DNA from: Paenibacillus faecis
Lineage (GTDB): Bacteria > Bacillota > Bacilli > Paenibacillales > Paenibacillaceae
DNA length: 64,000 nucleotides
Assembly: GCF_008084145.1 (NCBI RefSeq)
Contig: NZ_VSDO01000002.1
Coordinates: 806,001 to 870,000 of the forward strand
Reading direction: 5' to 3'
Shown: in pieces, positions 1-8,429 of the stretch
Layout: each line of letters opens with the position of its first letter
Position numbering within the stretch: the stretch's first letter is position 1
Program-made: the position numbers and the translations under genes
Notes under the pieces: model-generated
Seen by the model: the letters and a program-made list of their open reading frames with translations, nothing else
Databases searched by the model: none
What the model was told of the DNA's origin: nothing

Positions 1-841
1 CGGCCCTCTGGGGGATGCCGGAGGGATCGACGGCCTCATTTCACACATGCTCGGCAAAACCTTTGCCGAGGAATTCCCCAAGGTTCCCGCGGAGATCGGC
101 GACGTGCTGCTGCGCGTCAACGGTTTGAAACGGGGAACCAAGGTGCGCGGCGTCGACCTGGAGGTTCGCCGCGGCCAGATCGTGGCCGTCGTCGGACTGG
201 TCGGCGCCGGAAAGAGCGAGCTGGCCCGCCTTCTGGCCGGCGCGGATCGCCCCGATGCCGGGACGATCGAATTGAAGGGGCGGGCCTTCCGCTTCAGACA
301 GCCGGCCGACGCGGTCCAAGCCGGCATCGTCAGCATTCCCGAGGAGCGGCGCAAGCAGGGGATCGTCATCCAGGACAGTGTGGAGCGGAATCTCAGCCTG
401 CCGCTGCTCAGCCAATTAAGCCGCCTCGGCGTCATGTCCGCCCGCAGGGAGCGCAGCTTGGCGGAGAGGGTCATCTCCGCGCTCGGCATCAAAACCTCGA
501 GCCCCAAGCTGGAGGTTAAATACTTGAGCGGCGGCAACCAGCAAAAGGTCGCCATCGGCAAGTGGCTGGAGCGGGGGGCCGAGGTGCTGGTCTTCGACGA
601 ACCGACCAAAGGGGTGGATATCGGCGCGAAAAGCGATATTTTCCGGATCATCGGCAACCTGGCCGCCCAGGGCAAAGGCATCGTTTATTTCACGAGCGAG
701 CTGGATGAAGGCCTCGGGATCGGTGATCGGATCGCCGTCATGGTTGACGGCCGGATCGCGGGCGTGTTCGAGCGGGGAGAAATCACACAGGAACAAGCGT
801 TGTTTTACGCTAGCGGGGGACGGAGGGAACAACTGTCATGA
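1..841 (+). CDS. Sugar-type ABC transporter ATP-binding protein (5' part missing)
   Basis: The reading frame is already open at base 2, so the gene begins upstream of the window and only about the C-terminal 280 residues are seen. They form the second nucleotide-binding half of a double-ATPase of the RbsA/MglA/XylG family. The first residues correspond to the end of half one (HMLGK). Then come Walker A GLVGAGKSE (near bases 193-220), signature LSGGNQQK (near 524-547) and Walker B VLVFDEPTKGVD (near 589-622). Such proteins drive uptake of a sugar or nucleoside through a two-permease channel. The stop overlaps the start of the permease gene (ATGA), so the two are translationally coupled. The substrate cannot be read from this fragment and the binding protein is not in the window. 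Confidence 0.93.
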   Translation, partial: GPLGDAGGIDGLISHMLGKTFAEEFPKVPAEIGDVLLRVNGLKRGTKVRGVDLEVRRGQIVAVVGLVGAGKSELARLLAGADRPDAGTIELKGRAFRFRQPADAVQAGIVSIPEERRKQGIVIQDSVERNLSLPLLSQLSRLGVMSARRERSLAERVISALGIKTSSPKLEVKYLSGGNQQKVAIGKWLERGAEVLVFDEPTKGVDIGAKSDIFRIIGNLAAQGKGIVYFTSELDEGLGIGDRIAVMVDGRIAGVFERGEITQEQALFYASGGRREQLS

Positions 842-1824
842 GAGAGAAATTGCTTAACTTGTCGTTTAAATACGGAGCGTTGGTCGTGGTTGTGCTGGTT
901 TTCGCCTTTTTTTCGTTCCGGCTGCCTTACTTTTTCACCTACAGCAATATATCCGATATTTTAAATTCGATCGCCATCGTAACCTTTGTGGCGATCGGGG
1001 TTACCTTATCGCTGGCGGTCGACGGGTTTGATTTGTCCGTAGGCTCCACGGTGTCGCTTAGCACCGTCGTTACGGCCACTCTAATGATCTGGTACCAGAT
1101 GCCGCTGTACATCGTTCTAATCGTGCCGCTGGCGATCGGGGCCATTATAGGCCTGCTCAATGCGTTTCTTATCGTCAAAATGCGGATTCCCGATCTCCTT
1201 GCCACGTTGGCGATGATGTACATCGTGGGCGGAATCCATAAAACATATGCCCAAGGCTACACGATTTATAATCATATGCAATTCCCGGACGGCAGTAAGG
1301 CGGCGGGAGAAATGGACAAAACTTTCCTGCTGCTGGGACAGGGGAAATGGCTGGGAATCCCGATTTCCGTCATCCTGCTTCTGATTTTCGTCGTGCTGGT
1401 CCACTTTTTCCTCACCCGGACCAAATACGGCCGCCAGATTTATGTAACGGGGGGCAACGAGGAAGCGGCGCGTCTGTCCGGGATCAAAGTCAAAAAAGTG
1501 CGGACCCTGGCGTATGTCGCATCCGGTGTATTCGCCGCGATCGGGGGGATTCTGTTCGCTTCCCGGGTAGGTTCAGGGCAGATCGATGCCGGAGCTCCGC
1601 TGCTGATGGAGGCCGTAGCGGCGGTTTTTGTCGGTTTTTCGGTTCTCGGGGCAGGGAAACCGAATATCATCGGCACCTTTGTGGGTTCCGTACTGATCGG
1701 GGTGCTCGTGAACGGGTTAACGATGATGAATGTCCAGTATTTTGCGCATGACATCGTCAAAGGGGCTGTTCTGGTACTCGCGCTGTCCGTAACTTTCTAT
1801 GTCCTGAACCGGTCCAAAACTTAA
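838..1824 (+). CDS. Sugar-type ABC transporter permease (RbsC family)
   Basis: 328 residues, mostly hydrophobic, with about eight to ten membrane segments. The early segment carries VDGFDLSVGST and the cytoplasmic coupling loop reads GRQIYVTGGNEEAARLSG, both typical of BPD_transp_2 permeases such as RbsC, XylH and MglC. It forms the membrane channel partner of the ATPase whose last codons it overlaps. Only one permease is seen. It is the last gene of its operon, since the next gene (HU) has its own leader 185 bases downstream. Ribose, xylose, galactose or another sugar are all possible substrates. Confidence 0.92.
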   Translation: MREKLLNLSFKYGALVVVVLVFAFFSFRLPYFFTYSNISDILNSIAIVTFVAIGVTLSLAVDGFDLSVGSTVSLSTVVTATLMIWYQMPLYIVLIVPLAIGAIIGLLNAFLIVKMRIPDLLATLAMMYIVGGIHKTYAQGYTIYNHMQFPDGSKAAGEMDKTFLLLGQGKWLGIPISVILLLIFVVLVHFFLTRTKYGRQIYVTGGNEEAARLSGIKVKKVRTLAYVASGVFAAIGGILFASRVGSGQIDAGAPLLMEAVAAVFVGFSVLGAGKPNIIGTFVGSVLIGVLVNGLTMMNVQYFAHDIVKGAVLVLALSVTFYVLNRSKT

Positions 1825-1877
1825 AAAACTTGAAAATATCTTTTGACTGTATTACTATAAGTTTGTTCCGCAGGCCC

Positions 1878-1922
1878 TAAACCTCGTCAAAACCCGATTT
1901 TTTCGGGAAATTCCAAGGTTTA
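1878..1922 (+). other. Two-layer inverted repeat upstream of HU
   Basis: An outer 7-bp perfect pair (TAAACCT at 1878-1884, AGGTTTA at 1916-1922) encloses an inner CCCGA/TCGGG hairpin with a T-rich loop. It lies between the permease stop and the HU start. No T-tract follows the outer stem, so it is not a standard terminator. It could be a structured leader for HU or a processed 3' end. Confidence 0.4.
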
Positions 1923-2008
1923 TGCGCGGTTCCACGTATATTCTACGGCAAAACGGAAACACAGAATATCAGAATGGTCTATTAAATTTGGTAGGGAGGT
2001 GAACCCTG

Positions 2009-2281
2009 ATGAACAAATCCGACTTGATCTCTCAAGTGGCGGAAAGTGCAGAATTGTCCAAGAAAGACGCGACCAAAGCGGTCGACGCGGTTTTTGACGC
2101 AATCTCTGAGGCTCTGCAAAACGGAGACAAAGTACAATTGGTAGGTTTCGGAAACTTTGAAGTGCGCGAGCGTTCCGCACGTAAAGGCCGCAACCCGCAA
2201 ACCGGAGAAGAAATCGAAATCCCTGCGAGCAAAATTCCAGCATTCAAACCAGGCAAAGCGCTCAAAGACGGAATTAAATAA
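2009..2281 (+). CDS. hup: DNA-binding protein HU
   Basis: 90 residues, the standard length for HU. It opens [12 protein letters not shown], has the core [19 protein letters not shown] leading into the DNA-embracing beta arm, and ends [10 protein letters not shown] bends and compacts nucleoid DNA as a dimer and is usually abundant. The start is fixed by GGGAGGTGA about 7 bases upstream. It sits directly before mtrB as hbs does in Bacillus subtilis. A weak hairpin with a T-rich tail follows at about 2314-2345. Confidence 0.97.
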   Translation: MNKSDLISQVAESAELSKKDATKAVDAVFDAISEALQNGDKVQLVGFGNFEVRERSARKGRNPQTGEEIEIPASKIPAFKPGKALKDGIK

Positions 2282-2389
2282 AGATTTCTACATATTTTCC
2301 GTGTTGAAAGAGTCCGTGGGCATTTTGTTCACGGCCTTTTCTTTTAACATCAACAGTGTGCTAATATTTGTCGGGGAGGAATGCCGTTC

Positions 2390-2650
2390 ATGAATCAGGA
2401 GCAACAGTCCAAATCCGGCGGAGCCGAACAGGGGACGGGCAGCGGCGATTATTTCGTCGTCAAGGCCAAGGAACAAGGGGTAACGGTCATCGGCTTGACC
2501 CGTGGCAAGGATACCCGGTTTCACCATACGGAAAAGCTGGATAAGGGCGAGGTGCTGATCGCCCAGTTCACCGACCATACTTCGGCCGTCAAGGTCAGGG
2601 GCAAAGCGGTCGTTTATACGAAGCACGGGATCATCGACACGGACGAATGA
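2390..2650 (+). CDS. mtrB: trp RNA-binding attenuation protein TRAP
   Basis: 86 residues. The core [20 protein letters not shown], then [18 protein letters not shown] and HTSAVKVRG, matches MtrB. That protein forms an 11-subunit ring which binds tryptophan between subunits and wraps RNA carrying GAG/UAG triplets. An ATG at 2381 is in frame but lies directly against the GGGGAGGA site; the ATG at 2390 has a 9-base spacing and is preferred. Its target is in this window: the trp leader at 13375-13428 carries eleven GAG triplets. A strong terminator follows at once, so mtrB is separated from the hepS operon, unlike a simple readthrough arrangement. Confidence 0.96.
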   Translation: MNQEQQSKSGGAEQGTGSGDYFVVKAKEQGVTVIGLTRGKDTRFHHTEKLDKGEVLIAQFTDHTSAVKVRGKAVVYTKHGIIDTDE

Positions 2651-2660
2651 AAATCAATTT

Positions 2661-2686
2661 GCAGGCATAGCCTGCTTTTTTCTTTT
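2661..2686 (+). terminator. Rho-independent terminator after mtrB
   Basis: GCAGGC-ATA-GCCTGC perfect 6-bp stem with a 3-base loop, followed by TTTTTTCTTTT. It ends the HU/TRAP transcription unit. Confidence 0.85.
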
Positions 2687-2751
2687 GTAGAATGGGATAT
2701 GAACCTTTAAGGATGTCCGGGAGATCCGGTGAAAATCGAAGGGGGATTCCC

Positions 2752-3291
2752 GTGAAGTCGAATTGGATGATGCGAGCCCTGCTGCTGACCTGCGGCGTGG
2801 CCGTCGCTTTGGCTCTGATGACGAGAGAAGGAGGCCCCTTGTACGAACAGGGGCGGCTTGTCGCCGAGGTTTTCTCGGAGACCGGCAAGCCCGTCGAATT
2901 GACCGACGACAATCTGGTCGACAGCTTGTCTTCCCTTGAACTGAATGTCCCGATTGCGAAGGTGGATTTGAACGGCGGGATTCTCTCGGTCGATCTCAAG
3001 GTGAAGGATGAGCGGCTGACTAAAGGTGAATTGTATGCCGGAATGGCGGAGCTGATTTCATTTGCGTTTGCTCGGACGCCCAACATCGACCAACTGCTGC
3101 TTCGCCTCATCGCGGAGGACCGGTGGCTCGGAAGCCGGTATTTGCTGGTGGCCGCGGATGTACGCCGCGGGGAATGGCCGGCCGACGCGCCTGAGCGGCT
3201 TCGCAAGACCGGAGACGGAGAAATCCCGGCGGATTTGAAGCGGTGGTTCCGTCTGACGGAGACGGCGTTGTGGAGGGACAAAATCCATTAA
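2752..3291 (+). CDS. Membrane-anchored protein of unknown function
   Basis: 179 residues from a GTG start preceded by GAAGGGGGA. An in-frame start further upstream (2692) has no ribosome site. The N-terminus after SNWMM is a single hydrophobic segment (ALLLTCGVAVALALM) acting as signal anchor, followed by a soluble domain rich in Leu, Asp and Lys that should lie outside the membrane. No family is recognised. Its position between mtrB and hepS suggests a lineage-specific addition to the conserved Bacillus block. It is translated in the same direction as hepS but is separated from it by an extended -10 promoter. Confidence 0.75.
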   Translation: MKSNWMMRALLLTCGVAVALALMTREGGPLYEQGRLVAEVFSETGKPVELTDDNLVDSLSSLELNVPIAKVDLNGGILSVDLKVKDERLTKGELYAGMAELISFAFARTPNIDQLLLRLIAEDRWLGSRYLLVAADVRRGEWPADAPERLRKTGDGEIPADLKRWFRLTETALWRDKIH

Positions 3292-3319
3292 GCCCCTCCG
3301 TGCGCTCCCAAATAACATA

Positions 3320-3328
3320 TGCTATAAT
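3320..3328 (+). promoter_or_regulatory. Extended -10 promoter of the hepS operon
   Basis: TGCTATAAT is a perfect extended -10 element. No good -35 is seen 17 bases upstream, as is common for extended -10 promoters. Transcription would begin near 3335, just before the leader hairpin at 3341-3375. Confidence 0.6.
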
Positions 3329-3340
3329 AGACAAGATTGT

Positions 3341-3375
3341 GACATCTTTGTTTCCAGAGTGTAAACGAAGATGTC
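3341..3375 (+). other. Leader hairpin upstream of hepS
   Basis: GACATCTT (3341-3348) and AAGATGTC (3368-3375) are an exact 8-bp inverted repeat. Inner GTTT/AAAC pairing extends the stem to about 12 bp. It lies just after the putative transcription start and swallows the ATG at 3371, which argues for the downstream hepS start at 3401. Confidence 0.55.
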
Positions 3376-3400
3376 AGTATTAGCGGCTCGGAGGCAGAGG

Positions 3401-4270
3401 ATGAGACCTGATCGCATAACAGAACTGGCCCAAAAGTATGTCGAATACGACATGATTACGACCCACACGGAGCTACCGGTTTTCCCGGTTACCCGTGTTC
3501 GTTTGCTTTATACGTTTTTAAAGGATTCGGCCCGTCTGCCGGAACGCTCGGGGGAAACCTGCGCGCTTGCGGCTTTCCTCGTTCAGTTGGGGCTCGATAC
3601 GCATGACATGATCGATGTCGGGGATTTCCGGATGGAAGAAAAGGAAATGCGTTCGCGGCAATTGAAGGTGCTGGCCGGTGATTACTTCAGCAGCGTTTTT
3701 TATCAGCAGTTGGCGCAGGAGGGGCTGATCGGCATGATCTCCGCTTTGAGCGCGGCGATCTGCGAAGTCAACCGGATCAAAGTCCGGCTTTATATGGGAC
3801 TTAGGAATATGCGGATTTCCGCGGAGGAGTACATAAAACAGCGCGTTCGGGTGAAAAGCGAGTTATTCCATGCGTTTACCGATCAATTGGACAAGTCGGC
3901 GCAGAACATTTGGTCGCTGCTGTTAACCGAATTAAGCCGTTGCGAAGTGGCGCTGGACGAACTGAGTCTCGGTCCGGAAGCTCCGGAGGAACGGAAGGGT
4001 TACGCTTATTTGCGGATCTGGGAGACCGGCACCTCGGAAGACAAAGCGAAGCTCGCTCAAAACGCGCTGGAGGCGGGAGAGTGGCACCGGCTGCTTCGGA
4101 AATACCGGATTGACAAGCAATTGATCGCCATGCTGCACCAATCTTTGGAGAACGTAAAAAATCTGGTCCCCGAGTGCGGGGGAGAACAAACCCGCACCGA
4201 GATCGGCGCGATCCTGGAGCCGATGGTCGCCGTACTGGCGTCCCGGTCTCCCGCAATTCAGGAAGGGTAA
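3401..4270 (+). CDS. hepS: Heptaprenyl diphosphate synthase component I
   Basis: 289 residues, alpha-helical, lacking the DDxxD motifs of the catalytic subunit. It matches the HEPPP synthase subunit 1 family (segments YVEYDMITTHTELP and LKVLAGDYFSS). It pairs with HepT (7348-8322) to build the C35 side chain of menaquinone-7. The ATG at 3401 has GGAGG six bases upstream. An earlier ATG at 3371 lies inside a leader stem without a good ribosome site and is rejected. hepS opens the operon hepS-menG-mqnP-ubiX-mqnA-hepT. In Bacillus subtilis the order is hepS-menG-hepT, so three futalosine-type genes have been set between the two synthase subunits. Confidence 0.92.
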   Translation: MRPDRITELAQKYVEYDMITTHTELPVFPVTRVRLLYTFLKDSARLPERSGETCALAAFLVQLGLDTHDMIDVGDFRMEEKEMRSRQLKVLAGDYFSSVFYQQLAQEGLIGMISALSAAICEVNRIKVRLYMGLRNMRISAEEYIKQRVRVKSELFHAFTDQLDKSAQNIWSLLLTELSRCEVALDELSLGPEAPEERKGYAYLRIWETGTSEDKAKLAQNALEAGEWHRLLRKYRIDKQLIAMLHQSLENVKNLVPECGGEQTRTEIGAILEPMVAVLASRSPAIQEG

Positions 4271-4284
4271 GGTGAAGGGCTTAA

Positions 4285-5010
4285 ATGAATAATCCGTCCT
4301 CCAAACCGAAGGAAGAGTTCGTACATTCCGTGTTTCAAAGCGTGGCACCGAAGTACGATCTTATGAACGATATTATCAGCTTTGGCCGCCATAGGGCCTG
4401 GCGGAAATTCACGATGAACAAGATGAATATGGCGCCGGGGGATACGGCGATCGACTTGTGCTGCGGCACTTGCGATTGGACGATCAGCATGGCGGAGGCG
4501 AGCGGGGGCCCGATTACGGGCCTGGATTTCAGCGAAAATATGCTGAAGATCGGCCGCCGCAAAGTCGAGGAGCGCGGGCTGGACCGCTCGATTCGGCTCG
4601 TCCAGGGCAACGCGATGGACCTCCCGTTCGAAGACGACACCTTCCATTTTGCCACGATCGGGTTCGGCCTTCGCAATGTACCCGATCCGCGCCAAGTGCT
4701 TGCCGAAATGACCAGAGTGGTCAAGCCCGGCGGCAAAGTGGTCTGCCTGGAGCTGTCGAAACCGACCTGGCAGCCGTTTAAAGGGCTGTATTATTTCTAT
4801 TTCAGATATCTGATGCCGATGCTAGGCAAGCTGATCGCCAAGCGGTACTCGCAATACAAGTGGCTTCCGGAATCGCTGATACAGTTCCCGGGCCGCAAAG
4901 AGCTTGCGGGAATTTATACGGAAGTCGGGCTGTCCAACGTCGAAGTGTATCCTTTTTTCGGCGGTATTGCCGCACTGCATATCGGGACGAAGGAGAAGCA
5001 AGATGTTTAG
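4285..5010 (+). CDS. menG: Demethylmenaquinone methyltransferase
   Basis: 241 residues of the UbiE/MenG family of class I SAM methyltransferases. The SAM-binding glycine loop reads IDLCCGTCDWTI, followed by GLDFSENML and TIGFGLRNVPD. It methylates demethylmenaquinone, the last step of menaquinone synthesis, at the membrane face. AAGGTGAAGG precedes the start. The end overlaps the start of the prenyltransferase gene by eight bases, so the two are coupled. Confidence 0.95.
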   Translation: MNNPSSKPKEEFVHSVFQSVAPKYDLMNDIISFGRHRAWRKFTMNKMNMAPGDTAIDLCCGTCDWTISMAEASGGPITGLDFSENMLKIGRRKVEERGLDRSIRLVQGNAMDLPFEDDTFHFATIGFGLRNVPDPRQVLAEMTRVVKPGGKVVCLELSKPTWQPFKGLYYFYFRYLMPMLGKLIAKRYSQYKWLPESLIQFPGRKELAGIYTEVGLSNVEVYPFFGGIAALHIGTKEKQDV

Positions 5011-5875
5011 GAAAATTGGAATATTTCTACAGATGATTAAGTTTGAACACACGGTATTTGCACTTCCTTTTGCCTTCATGGGGGCTCTGCTCGGCTCCGT
5101 GGCGATTCACCAACACCTTCCGTCATGGGCCGAAATCGGTTGGGTGCTGCTGGCGATGTTCGGAGCGCGCAGCGCGGCGATGGGGCTCAACCGGCTGATC
5201 GACCGCGTCAGCGACGCCAAAAACCCGCGTACCGCCAACCGGGCGATCCCGGCCGGCCTGCTGAAGATCGGCGAGGTCGTCGTCTTTATTATTTGTTCTT
5301 TCGCCTTGCTGTTCTGGGCGGCCGCGGAATTGAACCCGCTGGCGATGAAGCTGCTGCCGATCGCCGTGTTCATGCTTGTGTTTTATTCTTACACCAAACG
5401 TTTCACCTGGCTGTGTCACGTGGTACTCGGTATTACGATCGCCTTGGCTCCGCTGGGCGGATGGGTGGCCGTGGCCGGGAAGGTCGACGCTGCGGCTCTG
5501 GTCTTTTACGTAACGATTATTTTTTGGATTGCCGGCTTCGATATTATTTATTCTTGTCAGGATGTGGAGTTTGACACCAAAGAAGGGCTCCATTCGATTC
5601 CCGTCCGATTCGGGGTCGCGAAATCCCTGAAAATCGCGCAAGCCTTCCATATCGTCACGGCGATCGGATTTATCGCGCTGCTGCTGATGAGCGATTTGGG
5701 CTGGTGGTATATCGCGGGCATGATTATCGCATATCTGATCCTTTTCTATGAGCATCATATCGTTTCTCCCGGCGATTTAAGCCGGCTGCAAACGGCATTT
5801 TTCACCATGAACGGGGTATTGAGCATCGTTGTCTTTTCCTTCACCCTGATCGATTTGGTGGTGCGCCATTCCTGA
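5003..5875 (+). CDS. mqnP: UbiA-family prenyltransferase (MqnP-like)
   Basis: 290 residues with eight or nine membrane helices. The two Asp-rich signatures of the UbiA family are present: NRLIDRVSDAKNPRTANR near residue 70, and QDVEFDTKEG near residue 190. The enzyme attaches a polyprenyl chain to an aromatic acid in the membrane. Because mqnA and a UbiX-like gene follow, the most likely role is prenylation of the 1,4-dihydroxy-6-naphthoate intermediate of the futalosine pathway (MqnP) rather than 4-hydroxybenzoate. The ATG at 5003 is placed by AAGGAGAAG within the end of menG. Confidence 0.88.
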   Translation: MFRKIGIFLQMIKFEHTVFALPFAFMGALLGSVAIHQHLPSWAEIGWVLLAMFGARSAAMGLNRLIDRVSDAKNPRTANRAIPAGLLKIGEVVVFIICSFALLFWAAAELNPLAMKLLPIAVFMLVFYSYTKRFTWLCHVVLGITIALAPLGGWVAVAGKVDAAALVFYVTIIFWIAGFDIIYSCQDVEFDTKEGLHSIPVRFGVAKSLKIAQAFHIVTAIGFIALLLMSDLGWWYIAGMIIAYLILFYEHHIVSPGDLSRLQTAFFTMNGVLSIVVFSFTLIDLVVRHS

Positions 5876-6504
5876 TGCATGAGAACGCGAAGAAGAACAG
5901 GGGACTCGTTGTAGGAATTACCGGGGCCAGCGGCTCCGCTTATGGCGTCAAGCTGGTGCAAACGCTGCTGGATCTCGGTTTCACCGTTCATCTCGTTATT
6001 TCAAATGCGGGCTGGCGGGTGTTGAAGGAGGAGCTGGGTTGGGAAACGACGGATCGCGAAGCCGCATTGCGCAAGCATTTGCGCGAGACCGCCGGCAACT
6101 GGGTGTACCATCCAATCGCGGATATCGGCGCCTCGATCGCCAGCGGTTCTTTTTTGGCGATGGGAATGATCATTATGCCTTGCTCCATGGGGACGCTCTC
6201 CTCGATCGCGAACGGTGCGTCGGACAATCTGATGACCCGGGCGGCCGATGTCATGATGAAGGAAGGGCGCCCGCTGGTGCTGGTTCCCCGCGAAACTCCG
6301 CTTCACGCGATCCATCTCGAAAACATGTTGAAGCTGGCCAGGCTCGGCGTACGCTTGATTCCGGCGATGCCCGCTTTTTATTTTGGCCCCAAAACCATTG
6401 ACGATCTGGTCGCTTTCCTGGTGGGCAAAGTACTGGACAATTTGAACATCGAACATGCGCTATTTAAAAGATGGGGGGATCACGATGAACAACCGGGAGA
6501 ATGA
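5875..6504 (+). CDS. ubiX: UbiX-family flavin prenyltransferase (MqnM-like)
   Basis: 209 residues. The N-terminus GITGASGSAYGVKLVQTL is the FMN-binding Rossmann start of UbiX/Pad1, followed by the conserved MPCSMGTLSSIANG. UbiX makes the prenylated FMN cofactor for a UbiD-type decarboxylase. In the futalosine pathway a UbiD/UbiX-like pair removes the carboxylate after prenylation. No ubiD-like gene is in the window. The start overlaps the preceding stop (TGATG), and the 3' end overlaps mqnA by 20 bases. Confidence 0.92.
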   Translation: MHENAKKNRGLVVGITGASGSAYGVKLVQTLLDLGFTVHLVISNAGWRVLKEELGWETTDREAALRKHLRETAGNWVYHPIADIGASIASGSFLAMGMIIMPCSMGTLSSIANGASDNLMTRAADVMMKEGRPLVLVPRETPLHAIHLENMLKLARLGVRLIPAMPAFYFGPKTIDDLVAFLVGKVLDNLNIEHALFKRWGDHDEQPGE

Positions 6505-7351
6505 CGACATCCTCATCGGAAAAATCAAATATACGAATGTATGGCCCGTTTTTCATCATTTTGACGCGAAAGGCCTGTCGCGACCCGTCACGATGGTGAC
6601 GGACGTGCCTTCGGCGCTGAACCGCCGGATGCTGGGCGGCTCGCTTGACCTGTCGCCCGTTTCGTCGTTTGCCTTCGGTTACGGGGCGGAGAATTTGGTG
6701 CTTCTGCCCGAGCTATCCGTAAGCTCGGACGGTCCGGTAAACTCGATTCTGCTGTTTTCCCGGAAACCTCCGGAAGAAATTCGCAACGGGGTCATCGCGC
6801 TTACGAATACTTCGGCGACCTCGATCAATTTGTTGAAAATCATTATGGAGAAGGCCTATGAAGGCAAGCCGACCTATTGGGAAAGCGAGCCCGTGCTGGA
6901 TCAGATGATGGAACGCAGCGACGCCGCGCTGCTGATCGGCGACCACGCCATCCAGGCTTCCTGGCGGGATCACGGTTATATCGTTACGGATTTGGGGGAA
7001 GTCTGGAAGCAATGGACCGGTTACGGCATGACGTTCGCGGTTTGGGCCGTGCAGCGGACGTTTGCGGATTCCCATCCCGATTTTTTGTCCGAAGTCCTGG
7101 GCGCCTTCGCGGCGAGCAAACGTCAAAGCCTGGGGAATTTGACGCCGCTGGTGGACAAAGCCATCGATGAGATCGGAGGCACGAGGGAGTATTGGGAACA
7201 TTATTTCCGGAACTTGTGTTATGATTTTAGTGAACAGCGGCAGAAGGGACTGGCCTTATACTTTACGTACGCCCACGAAATGGGGCTTCTGCCGAAGGAA
7301 GTACGGATGGATATTTGGAGTGAGAATAAGCTGACACGGGTGAAAGAATGA
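6485..7351 (+). CDS. mqnA: Chorismate dehydratase (futalosine menaquinone pathway)
   Basis: 288 residues. It starts IGKIKYTNVWPVFHHF, characteristic of MqnA/MqnD periplasmic-binding-protein-like enzymes, and continues with SLDLSPVSSFAF and LLIGDHAI. MqnA dehydrates chorismate to 3-[(1-carboxyvinyl)oxy]benzoate, the entry step of the futalosine route. A GGGGGGAT site just before the ATG at 6485 supports that start over an in-frame ATG 30 bases earlier. It draws on the chorismate made by aroC in the next operon. Its stop overlaps the hepT start (ATGA). Confidence 0.92.
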   Translation: MNNRENDDILIGKIKYTNVWPVFHHFDAKGLSRPVTMVTDVPSALNRRMLGGSLDLSPVSSFAFGYGAENLVLLPELSVSSDGPVNSILLFSRKPPEEIRNGVIALTNTSATSINLLKIIMEKAYEGKPTYWESEPVLDQMMERSDAALLIGDHAIQASWRDHGYIVTDLGEVWKQWTGYGMTFAVWAVQRTFADSHPDFLSEVLGAFAASKRQSLGNLTPLVDKAIDEIGGTREYWEHYFRNLCYDFSEQRQKGLALYFTYAHEMGLLPKEVRMDIWSENKLTRVKE

Positions 7352-8322
7352 AATTAATGGATATTTTCGGCGCGCTGAAAAGGGATATGGATTTTATTGA
7401 GCGGCAGCTGTACCGGAGCATCGAAGGCGATGAGGAGCTGCTGAGCGAAACGTCTCTGCACCTGCTGAAGGCGGGAGGTAAACGGCTGCGCCCGGTTTTC
7501 GTTCTGCTCGGCGGGAAATTCGGGACCTACGATTTGGAGAAGCTGCAGCATGTGGCGGTACCCCTGGAGTTGATTCACTCGGCGACGCTCGTCCATGACG
7601 ATGTCATCGACGATGCCGGAACCCGAAGAGGGAAGCCTACGGTAAAGGCCAAATGGGACAATAAAATCGCGATGTATACCGGCGATTTCCTCTATGCGAA
7701 AGCGTTGACGCTGGCCACCCGGCTCCCGATTCCGGAGCTGCACCGCATTCTGGCCAAAGCGATGGTGCAGATGTCGATCGGGGAAATGGAGCAGATCCGC
7801 GATTTTTTCAACACGGAGCAGTCGGTCCGGCAATATCTGCTGCGCATTCGCCGCAAGACGGCGCTGTTGATCGCGATCAGCTGTCAGCTCGGCGCTTTGG
7901 CCTCGGAAGCTTCGTCCCGAATTCATACCCAGCTCTATCGGTACGGGTACAATGTCGGGATGGCCTTTCAAATCCGGGACGATCTGCTGGATTTGTGCGG
8001 TACGGAGAAAAGCTTGGGCAAACCGCCGGGCAGCGACATGCGGCAAGGGAACATCACTTTGCCGGTCATTTATGCGCTGCAGGACCCGGAGATCCGCGAG
8101 CCGCTTCTGGCGGAACTCGAAGTGATCCGGTCGAACGGAATGGAGGCGGATGCCGGCCGGGCGATCGGGATGATCCTGTCGAGTCCGGGCATCCGTCGGG
8201 CGGAAGAACTGGCGGACCGGTTTATCGGAAAAGCTCTCGACGCCTTGGAAGGGCTTCCGGAAAGCAAATCCAAAACCCATCTCAAAGAGATAGCTCTCTT
8301 TGTAAATAAACGCTCCTATTGA
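7348..8322 (+). CDS. hepT: Heptaprenyl diphosphate synthase component II
   Basis: 324 residues, all-alpha trans-prenyltransferase. The first Asp-rich motif is LVHDDVIDDAG followed by RRGKPT, and the second is AFQIRDDLLDL. GGKRLRP binds the isopentenyl diphosphate. Together with HepS it extends farnesyl diphosphate to C35. It is the last gene of the operon and its start is coupled to the mqnA stop. Confidence 0.95.
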   Translation: MKLMDIFGALKRDMDFIERQLYRSIEGDEELLSETSLHLLKAGGKRLRPVFVLLGGKFGTYDLEKLQHVAVPLELIHSATLVHDDVIDDAGTRRGKPTVKAKWDNKIAMYTGDFLYAKALTLATRLPIPELHRILAKAMVQMSIGEMEQIRDFFNTEQSVRQYLLRIRRKTALLIAISCQLGALASEASSRIHTQLYRYGYNVGMAFQIRDDLLDLCGTEKSLGKPPGSDMRQGNITLPVIYALQDPEIREPLLAELEVIRSNGMEADAGRAIGMILSSPGIRRAEELADRFIGKALDALEGLPESKSKTHLKEIALFVNKRSY

Positions 8323-8429
8323 GAAACAAGCTTACCAGCACCCCGTTTTTTTGGTAGAATGGTAATAAACTCACCTGTTGAGCCAGATTTTTCATGGATT
8401 ACCAAGTTGTCGATATCGGGAGGAGAAGC

